Made by a program: the position numbers and the translations under genes. A stretch of DNA of 24,255 nt from assembly GCA_019155205.2 (NCBI GenBank), contig JAHNZQ020000172.1:287016-311270 (forward strand), given 5' to 3'. The notes beneath the pieces are model-generated. The model ran no database searches, was not told where the DNA came from, and saw only the letters and a program-made list of their open reading frames with translations. The stretch comes from Gracilaria vermiculophylla (lineage: Eukaryota; Rhodophyta; Florideophyceae; Gracilariales; Gracilariaceae). This document shows, one piece after another, positions 1 through 8,900 of the stretch (position 1 is its first letter; the number at the start of each line of letters is the position of its first letter).

Positions 1-23
1 TGATCAATACCTGTATGTTGATG

Positions 24-119
24 GTTTCAGAGAGGTAAAGGTATGAATTTTCAACAAAAATGTCGTGGAAGGTTTGAGAGAGGTAAAAGTATGCATGTTC
101 AACAAAAATGTCGTGGATA
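24..119. repeat. Two-copy 48-bp tandem repeat
   Basis: Units 24-71 and 72-119 share the blocks GAGAGGTAAA and CAACAAAAATGTCGTGGA and differ at only a few positions. The repeat may continue to the left of the window. No coding or structural role is visible. Confidence 0.85.
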
Positions 120-137
120 GCGTAGGATAGACCTTCC

Positions 138-485
138 ATGCAGACTGAGATTAACGGCGCAATTTTCGGTAGGGTCTCCGGCTGCGTTTTAATATTCTTG
201 ATGGAGTACCACAGCAATGTCGCCGTTTTACGAGGCAAATGCATTAGAAAAATGCGGCAAGCTATTGAATTGTGCTTGAAATCACAGAGACTGCTGACAA
301 AAATGAGAGAGGAAAAGTTCTCTTGGCGCTGTTATTATTTTATGGACACAGTGCACGACTGTACCTGCTGTCGAAGGAATCATAGGCTGACAAGCAGTAC
401 AAAAGTAACTAAAAAGTGGTTGGAAGTAGCGATTCCAATTCAACTTGGACGGCGAATAGGAGAGAGTGTGTGTACAATCTTTTGA
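138..485 (+). CDS. Small unrecognised ORF, 115 codons
   Basis: This reading frame opens with a true ATG and ends in TGA. It contains a hydrophobic stretch near residues 15-22, a Lys/Arg-rich middle and a Cys cluster (CTCC) near residue 77. I recognise no family and see no neighbouring gene that would explain it. It sits in otherwise non-coding DNA, so it may be chance. Codon use cannot be judged at this length. It could be an exon of a spliced host gene; splice signals were not resolved. Confidence 0.15.
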   Translation: MQTEINGAIFGRVSGCVLIFLMEYHSNVAVLRGKCIRKMRQAIELCLKSQRLLTKMREEKFSWRCYYFMDTVHDCTCCRRNHRLTSSTKVTKKWLEVAIPIQLGRRIGESVCTIF

Positions 486-2204
486 AGGTGACATGCAATA
501 GGCAATGCAATGCAAAGAGTGATCCAAGCGCGTACTCGCGCAAAATTGAGCAAAGGTAGAGAGGGAATTTGCAATGCAACTGGAATGTCTTCTAGCTGTA
601 CTTGAAAGCCACATATACGTGTTCTACTCTTCGCGTGGCAACGTGGCCACCTGGACCCCGGTGCACTCGTGTCAGCTGCTACCCCGAAGTTTCACAGCAC
701 TCAGAATCTGCCCTCTAGAACCCCCTAACTCCGCCGCCACTCGCCACCTCATACCGATTGAAAGCCGGACTCAATCGCCTTCTTTTCCCCAACAACACCA
801 CACTGCCATTAACCGCTGCAACCGTTTGTTCCACACTCTCGCTCCATAGCATCCGTGCACTGCAGCGCTTGACGTGCTCCACCAACCTCCATACCCACGA
901 CCAACGCCAAGCCGTCAACATATCTTACATCAAAGCCATAGGATGCATCTTGTATCCATCCAAAGCTGCATATCGGGTTTCTAACCAAACCTGGTTACCC
1001 TTTATCTTTTGAAACACCACATCTGGGAATCATGCATGATGATCAAGAAGCTTAAAATTGATTCTCACGACGCGCCCAAGTGTCTCAAGATTTGTATGAG
1101 GAGATGCTTGTGAAACTCTGAGAGCGGACGAGATATCGCATGCGCTCGCGAAACTACTCTCCTACGCGCCGTATATATGACTTTCGTGTGCGCTATGTAT
1201 GTGACATTTCTACGAAATTTGTTCATAAATCAAATCATTCTTCGTTATAATGATCAGATTATACCTAATATAATGTAGGCACCGGAGCGCAGTTTGAGAT
1301 ACTGAAGGAAAACAATAGAGTAGATTATCTGAATCCCATTTATGGTAATAAAGCATTTTTCCGTTGTACATATCCACGACACATGTGACAAACTGTTTGC
1401 ATGTTACAAATTTTTTTTTGTATGACGTCAAAATATGGTTCATCGACGTCTCTAGAAATGTGTGGAAGCAGTCCAGCTCAGCTTGCTGTGCTGGAAAACT
1501 TACAACTTTGTTCAAAATTTCTCCAAAGAAAGCTCTTTAAGTCTATATGAAAGCGCGGTGCTCTCGATTAATAGAGACATCGGAGCAACTCAAGTAAAGT
1601 TTTATACAACCTACCTTCTATCTACTTTTCTTAATATTACAGGTAGCATCGCTACCCTATAGGCCGCTGTGGCCGCTCCGACCGAAGAGGAAACCCGTCG
1701 ACCTATACGTGGAACGTTCTCGAAGTAAAAGTTTCTAGAACTATTTAAAGGTTTAGGAATTTGGTCTTAATTTTGATTTGTGGTCTGTTCGAAAAGGACA
1801 CACGTTCTATTGGAAATTGTGTTGTTTTTATTGGAATTTTTATTGGACGTCATCTGTGCTGATTCGTCGCATCTGTGTAAAGTTGTTCAGAGTAGATTAA
1901 TTCATGGGGAGTAGCACCAGGTTACCTTTGACACAGTACTGAGGCTACAGCTACTGGCTTCTCGATGTTGGAGCCATTCTCGTGGATTGCTGTGGCTATC
2001 CCGTGGAGATCTGGTGCAGGTGAAAGCTGAAAATTACAGAATGCTTTTCACCGACCAGGTGTAACTGCTGTAAAGCCAAGTATCCTTTTCCAACCTTCTC
2101 ACTTGTTGGCTTTTAGCTAGGTCTGACCTGCTGGGCACGGGTGCCTAGTAACGCTTATAAGTAAAGCGCAGTCACGTTTTGAACGAGGTGGACTTGTATA
2201 GGTT

Positions 2205-2209
2205 CTCTT
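2205..2209. repeat. Target-site duplication CTCTT, left copy
   Basis: CTCTT lies directly left of the left LTR of element 1, and the same five bases lie directly right of its right LTR at 11925-11929. Five base pairs is a usual duplication length for Ty3/gypsy integrases, so the two LTRs belong to one insertion event. Confidence 0.85.
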
Positions 2210-2764
2210 TTTGGTACTGTCAGGCCTCTTCTCGAGGTAGTAAAGCACAACGTCCGTTAGGAGTTTTTTGTTGACTGCAAAGGTGCGTTTTACTGAAGGT
2301 GGTCTTTGGTGTCCGATGTCGCGAGCCGGGGGAATTCGTAAAGGGCATCCGCAAACACCAAGCAGAGGGGAAGGTTTACTGGGCGAACAATGCTCCTACA
2401 GGCGCTGCTATGATGCAACCTAAGGATCGGCGGCTTAGAAACCTGAGTTAATCGACGGGAGACTCCAACTGGAAAAGTAGATGAAGACTCAAGGGTGCTT
2501 GTCTTCACTTCTCCAGAGGTGGATCTCAACTGGCAGATTAAGTATCAAGCCAGGAGCCCGCGTCGGCAGGTCTCGCCACTGTACTAATTACCTGCATAAA
2601 GTAACTAAAATAAATAATAATTTTACTGTCTCTAAAGGATAATGTAGCGCACGCGGGTGGAATTATGCACCTCGTGATCCAGCTTATAAAATACGAGCCC
2701 TTCTTGGCAATATTATACCATAATGCCACACCACGGTTTTTCCCTTAGGAGCCACTGTACTACA
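2210..2764 (-). repeat. 3' LTR of element 1 (LTR A)
   Basis: The 555-bp LTR aligns along its whole length with 11373-11924. In element orientation it starts TGTAGTACAGT and ends GTACC followed by a mutated terminus (AAA where the partner has ACA). A TATA-like AT-rich stretch lies at about 2684-2692. The outer edge abuts CTCTT. Confidence 0.92.
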
Positions 2765-2766
2765 TA

Positions 2767-2776
2767 CCCCCTATCC
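2767..2776 (-). promoter_or_regulatory. Polypurine tract of element 1
   Basis: Read on the minus strand, the bases AGGATAGGGGG followed by TA lie directly upstream of the 3' LTR start. A purine run at this point primes plus-strand DNA synthesis in LTR retrotransposons. Element 2 has a comparable run, GGAAAGAGGG, at the same place. Confidence 0.75.
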
Positions 2777-3279
2777 TAAATTGCGCCACGTCCTCTTGGT
2801 GCATCTTCGTATTACTTGCTCCCCGCGGTGGCTCCTATCGGTGTTGAGGCCAGCGCAGCCTCCGGCGATTGGCACGTTCTCTCCTTCAGGCGTTCCTGCC
2901 GTCCTTCATACTCCTGCGCGGCGTATTGCCGCGAGGTTTGCGTTTCACCCCTTGCCGCGTTTGTGGGCCCTGCTCCTCCATAACCCGGCTGCGTCTCCTC
3001 CTTCTTGGTGTCACCCGTTGGTGCTGCTGCACCAGTCGGCGACGGGAGTGTCCGCGCTTTCCGGGGTGCCGTGCGCGGTACAAGCGCGCGCAACTTCCGT
3101 AGACAGAGCAAGGCTCAGTCCCGAGGGGATACTGACCCCCTAGAGGCACTCGCCACTCCGACTCCTTCGAGGGTTCTTCTTTTGGAAACACCCGCTTCCT
3201 CGAGTCCGCTCATTCAATCTCCGTGAAGGTGCAAGACTTATAACCTTCTCGTCCGCATCCCCGTCGTTCTTCGTTGGAT

Positions 3280-4249
3280 ATGAACGCCCGCCTCGCTTTG
3301 AAGCTCAATACCTCGCCTGATTCCGGTCGCCCGGCTTCTCCTCCAATTCCAGGATGGCAACATGACGCGGCTGCCTCTCCGGTCGGGCGTGTAAACGCGG
3401 GCCGTTCCCCAAGTGATGTCAGATCCCTCTCCTCAGGTGTTAACACGCGTTCGGTGGCTATTCATCCGGCTTCCTACACTGACGCCATGTCTTCTCCAAC
3501 TCCGGCACCTATTTCTTTATCGAATCCTGAGGTGCACCACACCTTGGCCGGTGCACGGTTCCGTCCAGGGGAGCATTTCGACCGTCGCGCCACGCGGGTC
3601 TTCGTCCCAGGATATGGGCGTGCCTTCTCAAGTGATACCTTCGCGGCCCGCAGCAATGCGTGGTGCTCCCGCAGTGCTAGCCGCCATGTCTTCCATGGAA
3701 TAGGACGAGGTTGCTCCCGTCCCTGTACCTTTGGCTCCAGTAGTGCAACCCCGATCGCGGAGCGTCCCTGCGCCTCTTCTTCGGCCTCACTGGCGGAGCG
3801 TTCCAGTTCCCGTACCGTCGTCACCTCCGGTGTCAACGACTCCGTCCTTGGCGTTGCCGACCTCCACTGGGGAGCCTGTGGAATCCCGTCGGGGAGCCCC
3901 TGTTCCAGCTGATCTGCCGTACACGGCTCTTTCCGTGGCGGTTGTTGCGCCGTCAACGGAGGTGGCCGCATCGAGTGCACCATCGGGAGGAGTCTCCTCT
4001 GGGGCTCTGGAGGCTGCCTTCCAGGAGTTGGTGAAGGCGTGCCTGGTGAAAGGCTGTCCTATTTCGGCTTCTCCTGTAGGGGCTCTGCGCGAGGCGCGTG
4101 CTTGGGTCTTAGAGCTCCACAAGGCCCGGGCAGACCGAACCTCGATGGCGGTTCTCAAGGAAATCCTGTCGGAGTTCTTTCATAGCCAAGCGCTCACCGC
4201 GAAAGCGCACCTTGAAGCGGAGTATTCAACTCGATTCTGTGACCTGTAG
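3280..4249 (+). pseudogene. Antisense gene of element 1 (truncated)
   Basis: This gene lies between the end of pol and the 3' LTR and runs opposite to gag-pol. ATG at 3280 opens a frame whose first residues (MNARLALKLNTSP) match those of element 2 (MNALLAMVFHTSP). The N-terminal part is Ser/Pro/Ala-rich and ends in a conserved block, GEHFDRRATRVFVP (3568-3609). Just after this the frame shifts and about 1.1 kb present in element 2 is missing. The C-terminal part runs in the next frame to a stop at 4249. It has a Pro/Val/Arg-rich linker with two repeats of the RSVP type, then a helical-looking domain with AAFQELV and QALTAKA. An in-frame TAG at 3701-3703 replaces a Glu codon. Sense-strand frames are also open here, but synonymous differences between copies favour this strand. 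I see no known family for the preserved parts. Confidence 0.7.
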
Positions 4250-4530
4250 GTGAGAGGCCCCTAACCAATAAAAGATCCTTCGGATGGGGCAGAAGCTCCA
4301 CAAACGGTAGTTCCAACATGAATAGGCCATGCCCGCGTGCTCAGCGACACGAAGTGCCGCCGTAAGAGCATGCGAAAAGCAAGCAAAAGCATCCTGGAGG
4401 CGAAAAAGATAACTCCAGGTAGGGGATAGACTGCAGAGACAAAAAACATCTCCAGTTGGAGGCCCCGTCTCCTTTCCTAAACGGAAGCGCCTCTGTGGAG
4501 AGGCTATTCCGCTCCAGATTGGCGTGAAAT
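4250..4530 (+). other. Conserved tract between antisense gene and pol end
   Basis: This stretch aligns with 18633-18943 of element 2. Read in the antisense direction it contains a block FPKRKRLCGEA (about 4473-4505) that is identical in element 2 although the DNA differs at several third positions. It may be a further exon or second ORF of the antisense gene, or part of the 3' untranslated region. Frames between the two copies are interrupted by stops, so no ORF is called. Confidence 0.35.
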
Positions 4531-5438
4531 CGGCTAAAGAAGTTCTCCGGGATATGTCCCGTAGGTTCTTCCGTGTTGTTCTTCGAGGTTTACCCATATC
4601 AGCGGACGCGGTACAGTATTCCTGCAGGGGTTTGTCGATGCGAGACTATATGGTCCACCGCGTAAAGGATGTCACCTTCAGGGGTGATGATGGCATCGGG
4701 AGCCTCCAGGATTGGCTCACCGAGGGCGGTGATGCGGTTCCCAGTATCCCGTGGTGCCGTTGCGCCTGAGGTGGTGGAATGAGGAATCTCCGCGCGGTGT
4801 TTCTGAGGTGGGGTGGTGGGCATTCCTGGAAGGCTGGGCGTTGGGACTTTCGTCACCCTATCACGGGAGCCGACATCCCGAAGCCCATTCACCTCAATGG
4901 CGACAGTACCCCTGTAGGTGGCCAGGACTTTGAAGGGCCCTGAGGTGGTCGGCGCTAACTTGCGCGTGACGTCCGGCGGTTCATCGGAGTTCTCCTCGGG
5001 TTTGTCGAGGAAAATCTCGTCGCCTTCCTTCAGGTGGGGACCTTCCACAACCTTTCGGTTGAAATCCTGTTTGTATCTCCTCTGCGAGGCCTTGAGTATC
5101 TCCTTCGCGAGGGAGAGTAGGTTTTCATACCATCTTAGGATGGAGCGTTTGGCTTGCGCCGCGGTTGGCGCCTGTGGCCCATCCGCCGGGTGTGCAGTGG
5201 CGCGTGCCGCAATGACAGCACTTAGCGGGATGCGCGAGAGCACCAGATTGAAAGGAGCGGTCCCCGTGGAGCGGTGCACCTGCAGATTGTATGCATACGT
5301 GAGGGGGTTCACATATGCGTCCCAATTTTTCTGGTGGTCCGCGACGTACTGCTTCAGTCTCGAGGCGATGGTCTTGTTGAACCTTTCCGCCTGTCCGTTT
5401 GTCAGCGGATGATAGGCAGTTGCCAACAATTGTTTCAT
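4500..5438 (-). pseudogene. Pol C-terminus: integrase end and chromodomain
   Basis: The frame begins in the last third of the integrase core with YHPLTNGQAERFNKT, which carries the third catalytic residue (Glu) of the DDE triad. It continues through the integrase C-terminal domain (FKVLATYRGTVAIEV) and a Pro/Thr-rich linker. It ends in the first half of a chromodomain (YAVDHIVSH...GILYRVR). A TGA at 4599-4601 stands where chromodomains have the Trp of VRWKGY. Element 2 has a stop at the same codon. Downstream residues such as NTEE and PEN show that the domain once continued. Chromodomains of this family bind modified histones and guide insertion. A one-base deletion near 5438-5445 separates this piece from the upstream integrase frame. 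Confidence 0.85.
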
Positions 5439-6301
5439 CTCAGCATTCCGGAGACGGAGCTTAAGAGCTTTGCCGCGACCTGGAGGCCATTCTCCGTAAG
5501 GAGGTATAATGGTATCCCGTAGGGGTGAACCCTATGCTCCAGAAAAGCGTCGGCAATCACTGCTGCAGTGGTGCTCTGGACGGGGATGGCATGCGTGATC
5601 TTCGAGAAGCCATCCATGATCACGAGTATAAATCGGGGCCCTCGCTCCGTCTTGGGGAGAGGACCCAAGATGTCCATGGCCACGAACTCCAACGGTCCTG
5701 AAGGTGGGAACAGCGCGAGTGGCGTCCGGTGTTTCCGTATAGTTCCCCTAACGGCGGCGCAGGAATAGCAATCCGCCACCGTTTGGAAGGCGTCATTAGC
5801 CATGTTCTGCCAATAGAACTCCCTCCGCATGGTGAAATACATCCGAGGTCCACCGGGGTGCCCGGCGAGGCGAGGATAGTGCGAGAGATACGACACTCTC
5901 GCACGTAATTTCGTCGGCACCACCTTTTGGAGAGCTCCATTTAAGGGGGTGCGTCGTACAAGCACGCCGTCTTGGTCGACATGGAATGACGATTTCCAAC
6001 TCCCCACAGTGGCGAGGCACTCCTTGCAGTCCGCATCCGTACTTTTCTCCTTCAGGAACTCCACTACGGTAATGGAAAGGACTTCTTTCTCCTCCTCAAC
6101 AAGAGCCATCACCTTGTGGAGTCCACTATACGTTCCTCCAGGTTCACAGCATTCCAAACATTCTCCATCGGATCCTTCTTTCCCGTTGGCGTCCTGGATG
6201 ACCAGAAACCGGATGTTGTCCTCCAAAGGTGTTTTATCATCCCAATCGGTGGAGATGCGCGAGAAAGCATCCGCCGCCTGGTGTTTCTTGCCAGGGCAGT
6301 G
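5435..6301 (-). pseudogene. Pol: integrase zinc finger and catalytic core
   Basis: Just downstream of the TRIM insertion, the frame holds the end of the RNase H/tether region (PGKKHQAADAFSR). Then comes the integrase HHCC zinc finger (SHYPRLAGH with CYSC) and the core start (MDILGPLPKTERG, first catalytic Asp). The segment that normally carries the second catalytic Asp reads LLTENGLQ, so Glu stands in place of Asp; element 2 has Glu too. The role is joining of LTR ends to host DNA. The frame breaks at the 3' end by a single-base deletion relative to element 2. Confidence 0.88.
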
Positions 6302-6306
6302 GACGA
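6302..6306. repeat. Target-site duplication GACGA of the TRIM, left copy
   Basis: GACGA lies directly left of the TRIM's left LTR and is repeated directly right of its right LTR at 6618-6622. Removing the insert and one copy rejoins the RNase H/tether coding frame of element 1. Confidence 0.92.
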
Positions 6307-6385
6307 TGTTGATAGTTCAAATGGTGAACTGTGCGCCTTGTGTCACAAGAGAGTATAGCGCAAAAAGCTCATCTGTTTTCCAACA
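6307..6385 (+). repeat. TRIM 5' LTR
   Basis: This 79-bp repeat matches 6537-6617. Its ends are TG and CA, the standard LTR termini. Confidence 0.9.
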
Positions 6386-6399
6386 GGTTATGGGCCCAG
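6386..6399 (+). promoter_or_regulatory. TRIM primer binding site (initiator tRNA-Met half)
   Basis: GGTTATGGGCCCAG abuts the 5' LTR. The CCCAT core of the complement is the initiator anticodon loop. Priming from an internal tRNA site, not the CCA end, is characteristic of copia-like elements. Confidence 0.85.
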
Positions 6400-6536
6400 C
6401 TAATCGCTAGGACCCTGGGCTCGACTCCCAGAAGTGACCTGAGCCTGAGAAACTGTACAGGTGTACAGCAGTAGTGAAGATTTACTACTGTAAGCTCGAG
6501 GTCTCGTTCTGTAAGGAAGTACAGGGCGAGGGGGCG

Positions 6537-6617
6537 TGTTGATAGTTCAAATGGTGAACTGTGCGCCCTGTGTCACAAGATAGTATAGCGCAAAAATATC
6601 TCATCTGTTTTCCAACA
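6537..6617 (+). repeat. TRIM 3' LTR
   Basis: This 81-bp copy of the TRIM LTR is followed by the right GACGA duplication at 6618-6622. Confidence 0.9.
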
Positions 6618-6622
6618 GACGA

Positions 6623-7025
6623 TAACAAACTCGAATTCCAGGAGGCGTAACCTCCACTTTTCCAGGTAACCGGAAGCATCAGTTAAGGACAGTATCCACT
6701 TCAATGGTGCGTGATCCGTCCTCAAGGTGAAGAGCGCGCCTTCCAGGTATGGGCGTAAAAGCAAGACCGCCCAAACGATGGGGAGGCATTTGCGCTCCCA
6801 AGTGGAATATTTACGTTCCGTAGGGGTGAGGCTGCGACTCCAACTCCCGATGGTTTGAAGTCCACCTTCCGGTTGCTCCTGTAGGACGGCACATCCGACC
6901 TAGTATTTACAGGCGTCAGTGTCCAGCACCATTCGGCCGTGCCGCTTCGGAAGCACCAAGATTGGTGGTTCTATCAGTCTCCTCTTCAGGGTGTCGAAGG
7001 CTTCGAACTCCTCGTCTGTCAAGAT
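6623..7025 (-). pseudogene. Pol: RNase H domain
   Basis: Read on the minus strand, the segment contains the RT/RNase H connection (EFEAFDTLKRRL), the catalytic start LDTDACKY, VGCAVLQEQ, LTPTERKYSTWERKCLPIVWA, and TDHAPLKWILS followed by WRLRLLEFEFVIV. These are the usual Ty3/gypsy RNase H landmarks in order. A stop (TAG, minus strand, 6900-6902) follows KY. The TRIM insertion cuts the domain directly after FVIV. RNase H removes the RNA strand during cDNA synthesis. The frame differs from the upstream YIDD segment, so a frameshift lies near 7020-7090. Confidence 0.85.
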
Positions 7026-7920
7026 AGCCAATTACGACGGCTTGTCCTTCTCCAAGAGGCGATTTAACGGCGCCGCTATACGGATGAAATTTTGGTAAAA
7101 ATCCCCGGAACACGTTTGACAACCCTAGGAAGGAGCAAAGCTCCGTCTGGTTGGTGGAAGGGCGAGCTTCCTTGATGGCGTCCCGATTTTTCCTGGAAGT
7201 CTGTAGACGGCCCTGGAGCACAACGTGCCCCAGGTAGTCCACCGACGACTTGAAAAGAAAATATTTCTCCAGCTTCAATGTGATTCCAGCATCCTTTAGG
7301 AGTTGGAGCACGTGCTTCACATTAATGAAGTGCTTCTCCACGCTGCGGGAGTATACGATGACGTCATCGATATACACCAAGGAGTACTTAAAATCTTCAT
7401 TGACAAGATAAAGTCTACCGCTCGTTGGAACGTAGCGGGTGCATTCTTCAATCCAAATGGCATCCTTAGGAATCTGAAGATCCCACAGTGCGAGGTGAAC
7501 GTTGTCTTATCCTTCTCGGAGTCGTTCATCTCAATCTGGCAGGAGTCGCTGTTGGCATCCAGCTTGAAGGAAACGGAGGCATCGCCTAAGGAGTCGATAC
7601 ATTCATCCATCCGGGGTATCGGGTACGAGTCGCGTACCGTCACCTCGTTAAGGCGCCTCTAGTCAATACAGAACCGTAGGGAGCCATCCTTCTTCTTGAA
7701 AAACACCACCGGGGAGGCCCATTCGGAATTGGAAGGCTCTATAACGCCCTTCCCCAACATCCGGTGGACCTCATCGCGTTCGAAATCGCGCGCATTGGGT
7801 CCGGCCCTCCTCGGGAGTTGATGTACCGGTTTTGCCTCCGATGAGAGCTGGATCCTGTGTTTGGACAGTCTGACCTGACCCAGGGGACCAGATCACATGT
7901 CCTAAAAGGCGGATAGCATC
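6916..7920 (-). pseudogene. Pol: reverse transcriptase
   Basis: The order of motifs is that of a Ty3/gypsy RT: an N-terminal KPVHQLPRR region, RMLGKGVIEPSNSEWASPV, KKDGSLRFCID, YPIPRMDE, FKLDANSDSCQIEM, TSHCGIFRFLRMPFGLKNAPATFQ, and the catalytic box LVYIDDVIVYSR. It then continues into the thumb (KHVLQLLKDAGITLKLEK) and LGHVV. A TAG (7661-7663 region) interrupts the fingers, where element 2 has Glu. A frameshift near 7400 separates the NAPATFQ part from YIDD. The enzyme copies element RNA into DNA. This is the only RT core in the window, because element 2 has deleted its own. Confidence 0.9.
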
Positions 7921-7976
7921 TCCACTATCCTATGGCGATACCCTTCGAAATCCTCGCCAATTTGAAGCTTCTCCTG

Positions 7977-8900
7977 TCATAGGGCAGAATTCTCTTTCTC
8001 TGGAGCCCTGGAAGTCGCTTCCGTCTCCATGGTGACGAGTGTATCGCGGTCCGCACGGTCTTCCGAACGAGGAAGGTGACCCAGTCCGGCAGGGGTGGGT
8101 AGTGCCAGTCCAACGACAGTTCCTCTCTGGAGCCGTATCGGCGACTCCTTCAGGTTTGCAAGCACAACCCTGAAGGGAATGTTCGGTATTATTTCCATAA
8201 CACCGTTTGCCATCATGGAGTGCTGCTTCGTCGTCATGTGTGGACTCCCCTGTAGGAATGAAAGGCCGGATGCAGAGGTCTGCACCCAGACTTCAGCCCG
8301 ACTCCTCGCGGGTATTTCAATGCTCTTCACCACTCGGAGCTTATGGGAATGCGTCTCGTTGGGAAGATTACCCACGTGACGCGCGTTAGCGTCCGGTCCT
8401 GGAGATGCGAACAAGATACCTACAAGAGCGACGTCATGAAACGTCACTTTCCGCAGGCGTGGGTAGATTGGACGTACATATCGATCCACAAAAGAAGTGC
8501 CCAATATGCGTTGTGCGGCCAAGTTGGTCGCCACGAGGAACCACACTTCCACCTGTAAGGAGCCCGACCGGAGGTACAAGGAGATTGCGCCAAGGGTGAT
8601 CAATGCTCGTCGCGACGCATCGCGTACCGTCGGGAGTTTGCCAGTCCTCAAGGAGCCGAGAGCAGACCGCGGGGGCACTTCGGCGTGCACCAGGTTGGGG
8701 CCAGCTCTGGTATCGAGGATAGCGCGCACCGTGGTGCAGGCGAGCGGGGAAAATCTTATAGAGGCCAGTAACTTGTACTTCTCGCGGCGGAGCGTGCAAA
8801 CCGAATCCGGAAAGGTGTCGAATGGGTCCAACTGGAGTGGGAGACCCGCCGATTGTGCGTTGACGGAGCAGATGGCCTCCCCCCCTTCCCTAAAGGAGAA
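7977..8900 (-). pseudogene. Pol: aspartic protease region
   Basis: The frame contains FREGGEA, LDPFDTFPDS and the retropepsin catalytic loop VRAILDTRAGPNL. The canonical loop is D-T/S-G; here the Gly codon reads AGA (Arg), while element 2 keeps DTGAC. A second part (HKLRVVKSIEIPARSRAEVWV) and RGTVVGLALPTPAGL follow in the order expected for the protease and the protease-RT linker. The protease would cut the Gag-Pol polyprotein. With Arg in the flap-side loop the encoded enzyme is probably dead. Confidence 0.8.

Larger units (their letters stand above)
1..2204. other. Left flank, mostly non-coding
   Basis: I see no recognisable gene, RNA gene or transposon terminus before element 1 begins. 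A short C-rich stretch at about 640-910 could be an exon or leader remnant, but no frame in it looks like a known family. From about 1200 to 1900 the sequence is AT-rich with many stops in all frames. The only clear structures are the 48-bp tandem duplication at 24-119 and a small ORF at 138-485, both listed separately. Confidence 0.6.
6307..6617 (+). mobile_element. TRIM: miniature Ty1/copia-type LTR retrotransposon
   Basis: This insert of only 311 bp has two near-identical LTRs of 79 and 81 bp (6307-6385 and 6537-6617), each starting TGTTGATAG and ending CCAACA. Right after the left LTR is GGTTATGGGCCCAG, complementary to the anticodon arm of eukaryotic initiator tRNA-Met. That is the half-tRNA primer site known from Drosophila copia and relatives. 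A purine-rich run (AGGGCGAGGGGGCG) precedes the right LTR. There is no coding capacity, so it must have been mobilised by an autonomous copia-like element elsewhere. Orientation follows the primer site and purine run. The LTRs differ by about two substitutions and a 2-bp length change, so it is younger than its host element. Confidence 0.92.

Noticed and set aside
574..1012. Overlapping open frames in the C-rich flank on both strands
   Set aside because: They are short, overlapping and low-complexity, with no recognisable motif; likely chance.
2781..3226. Open frames upstream of the antisense start in element 1
   Set aside because: The corresponding region in element 2 does not keep any of these frames, whereas conservation begins at ATG 3280/21057. 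They are more likely leader sequence.
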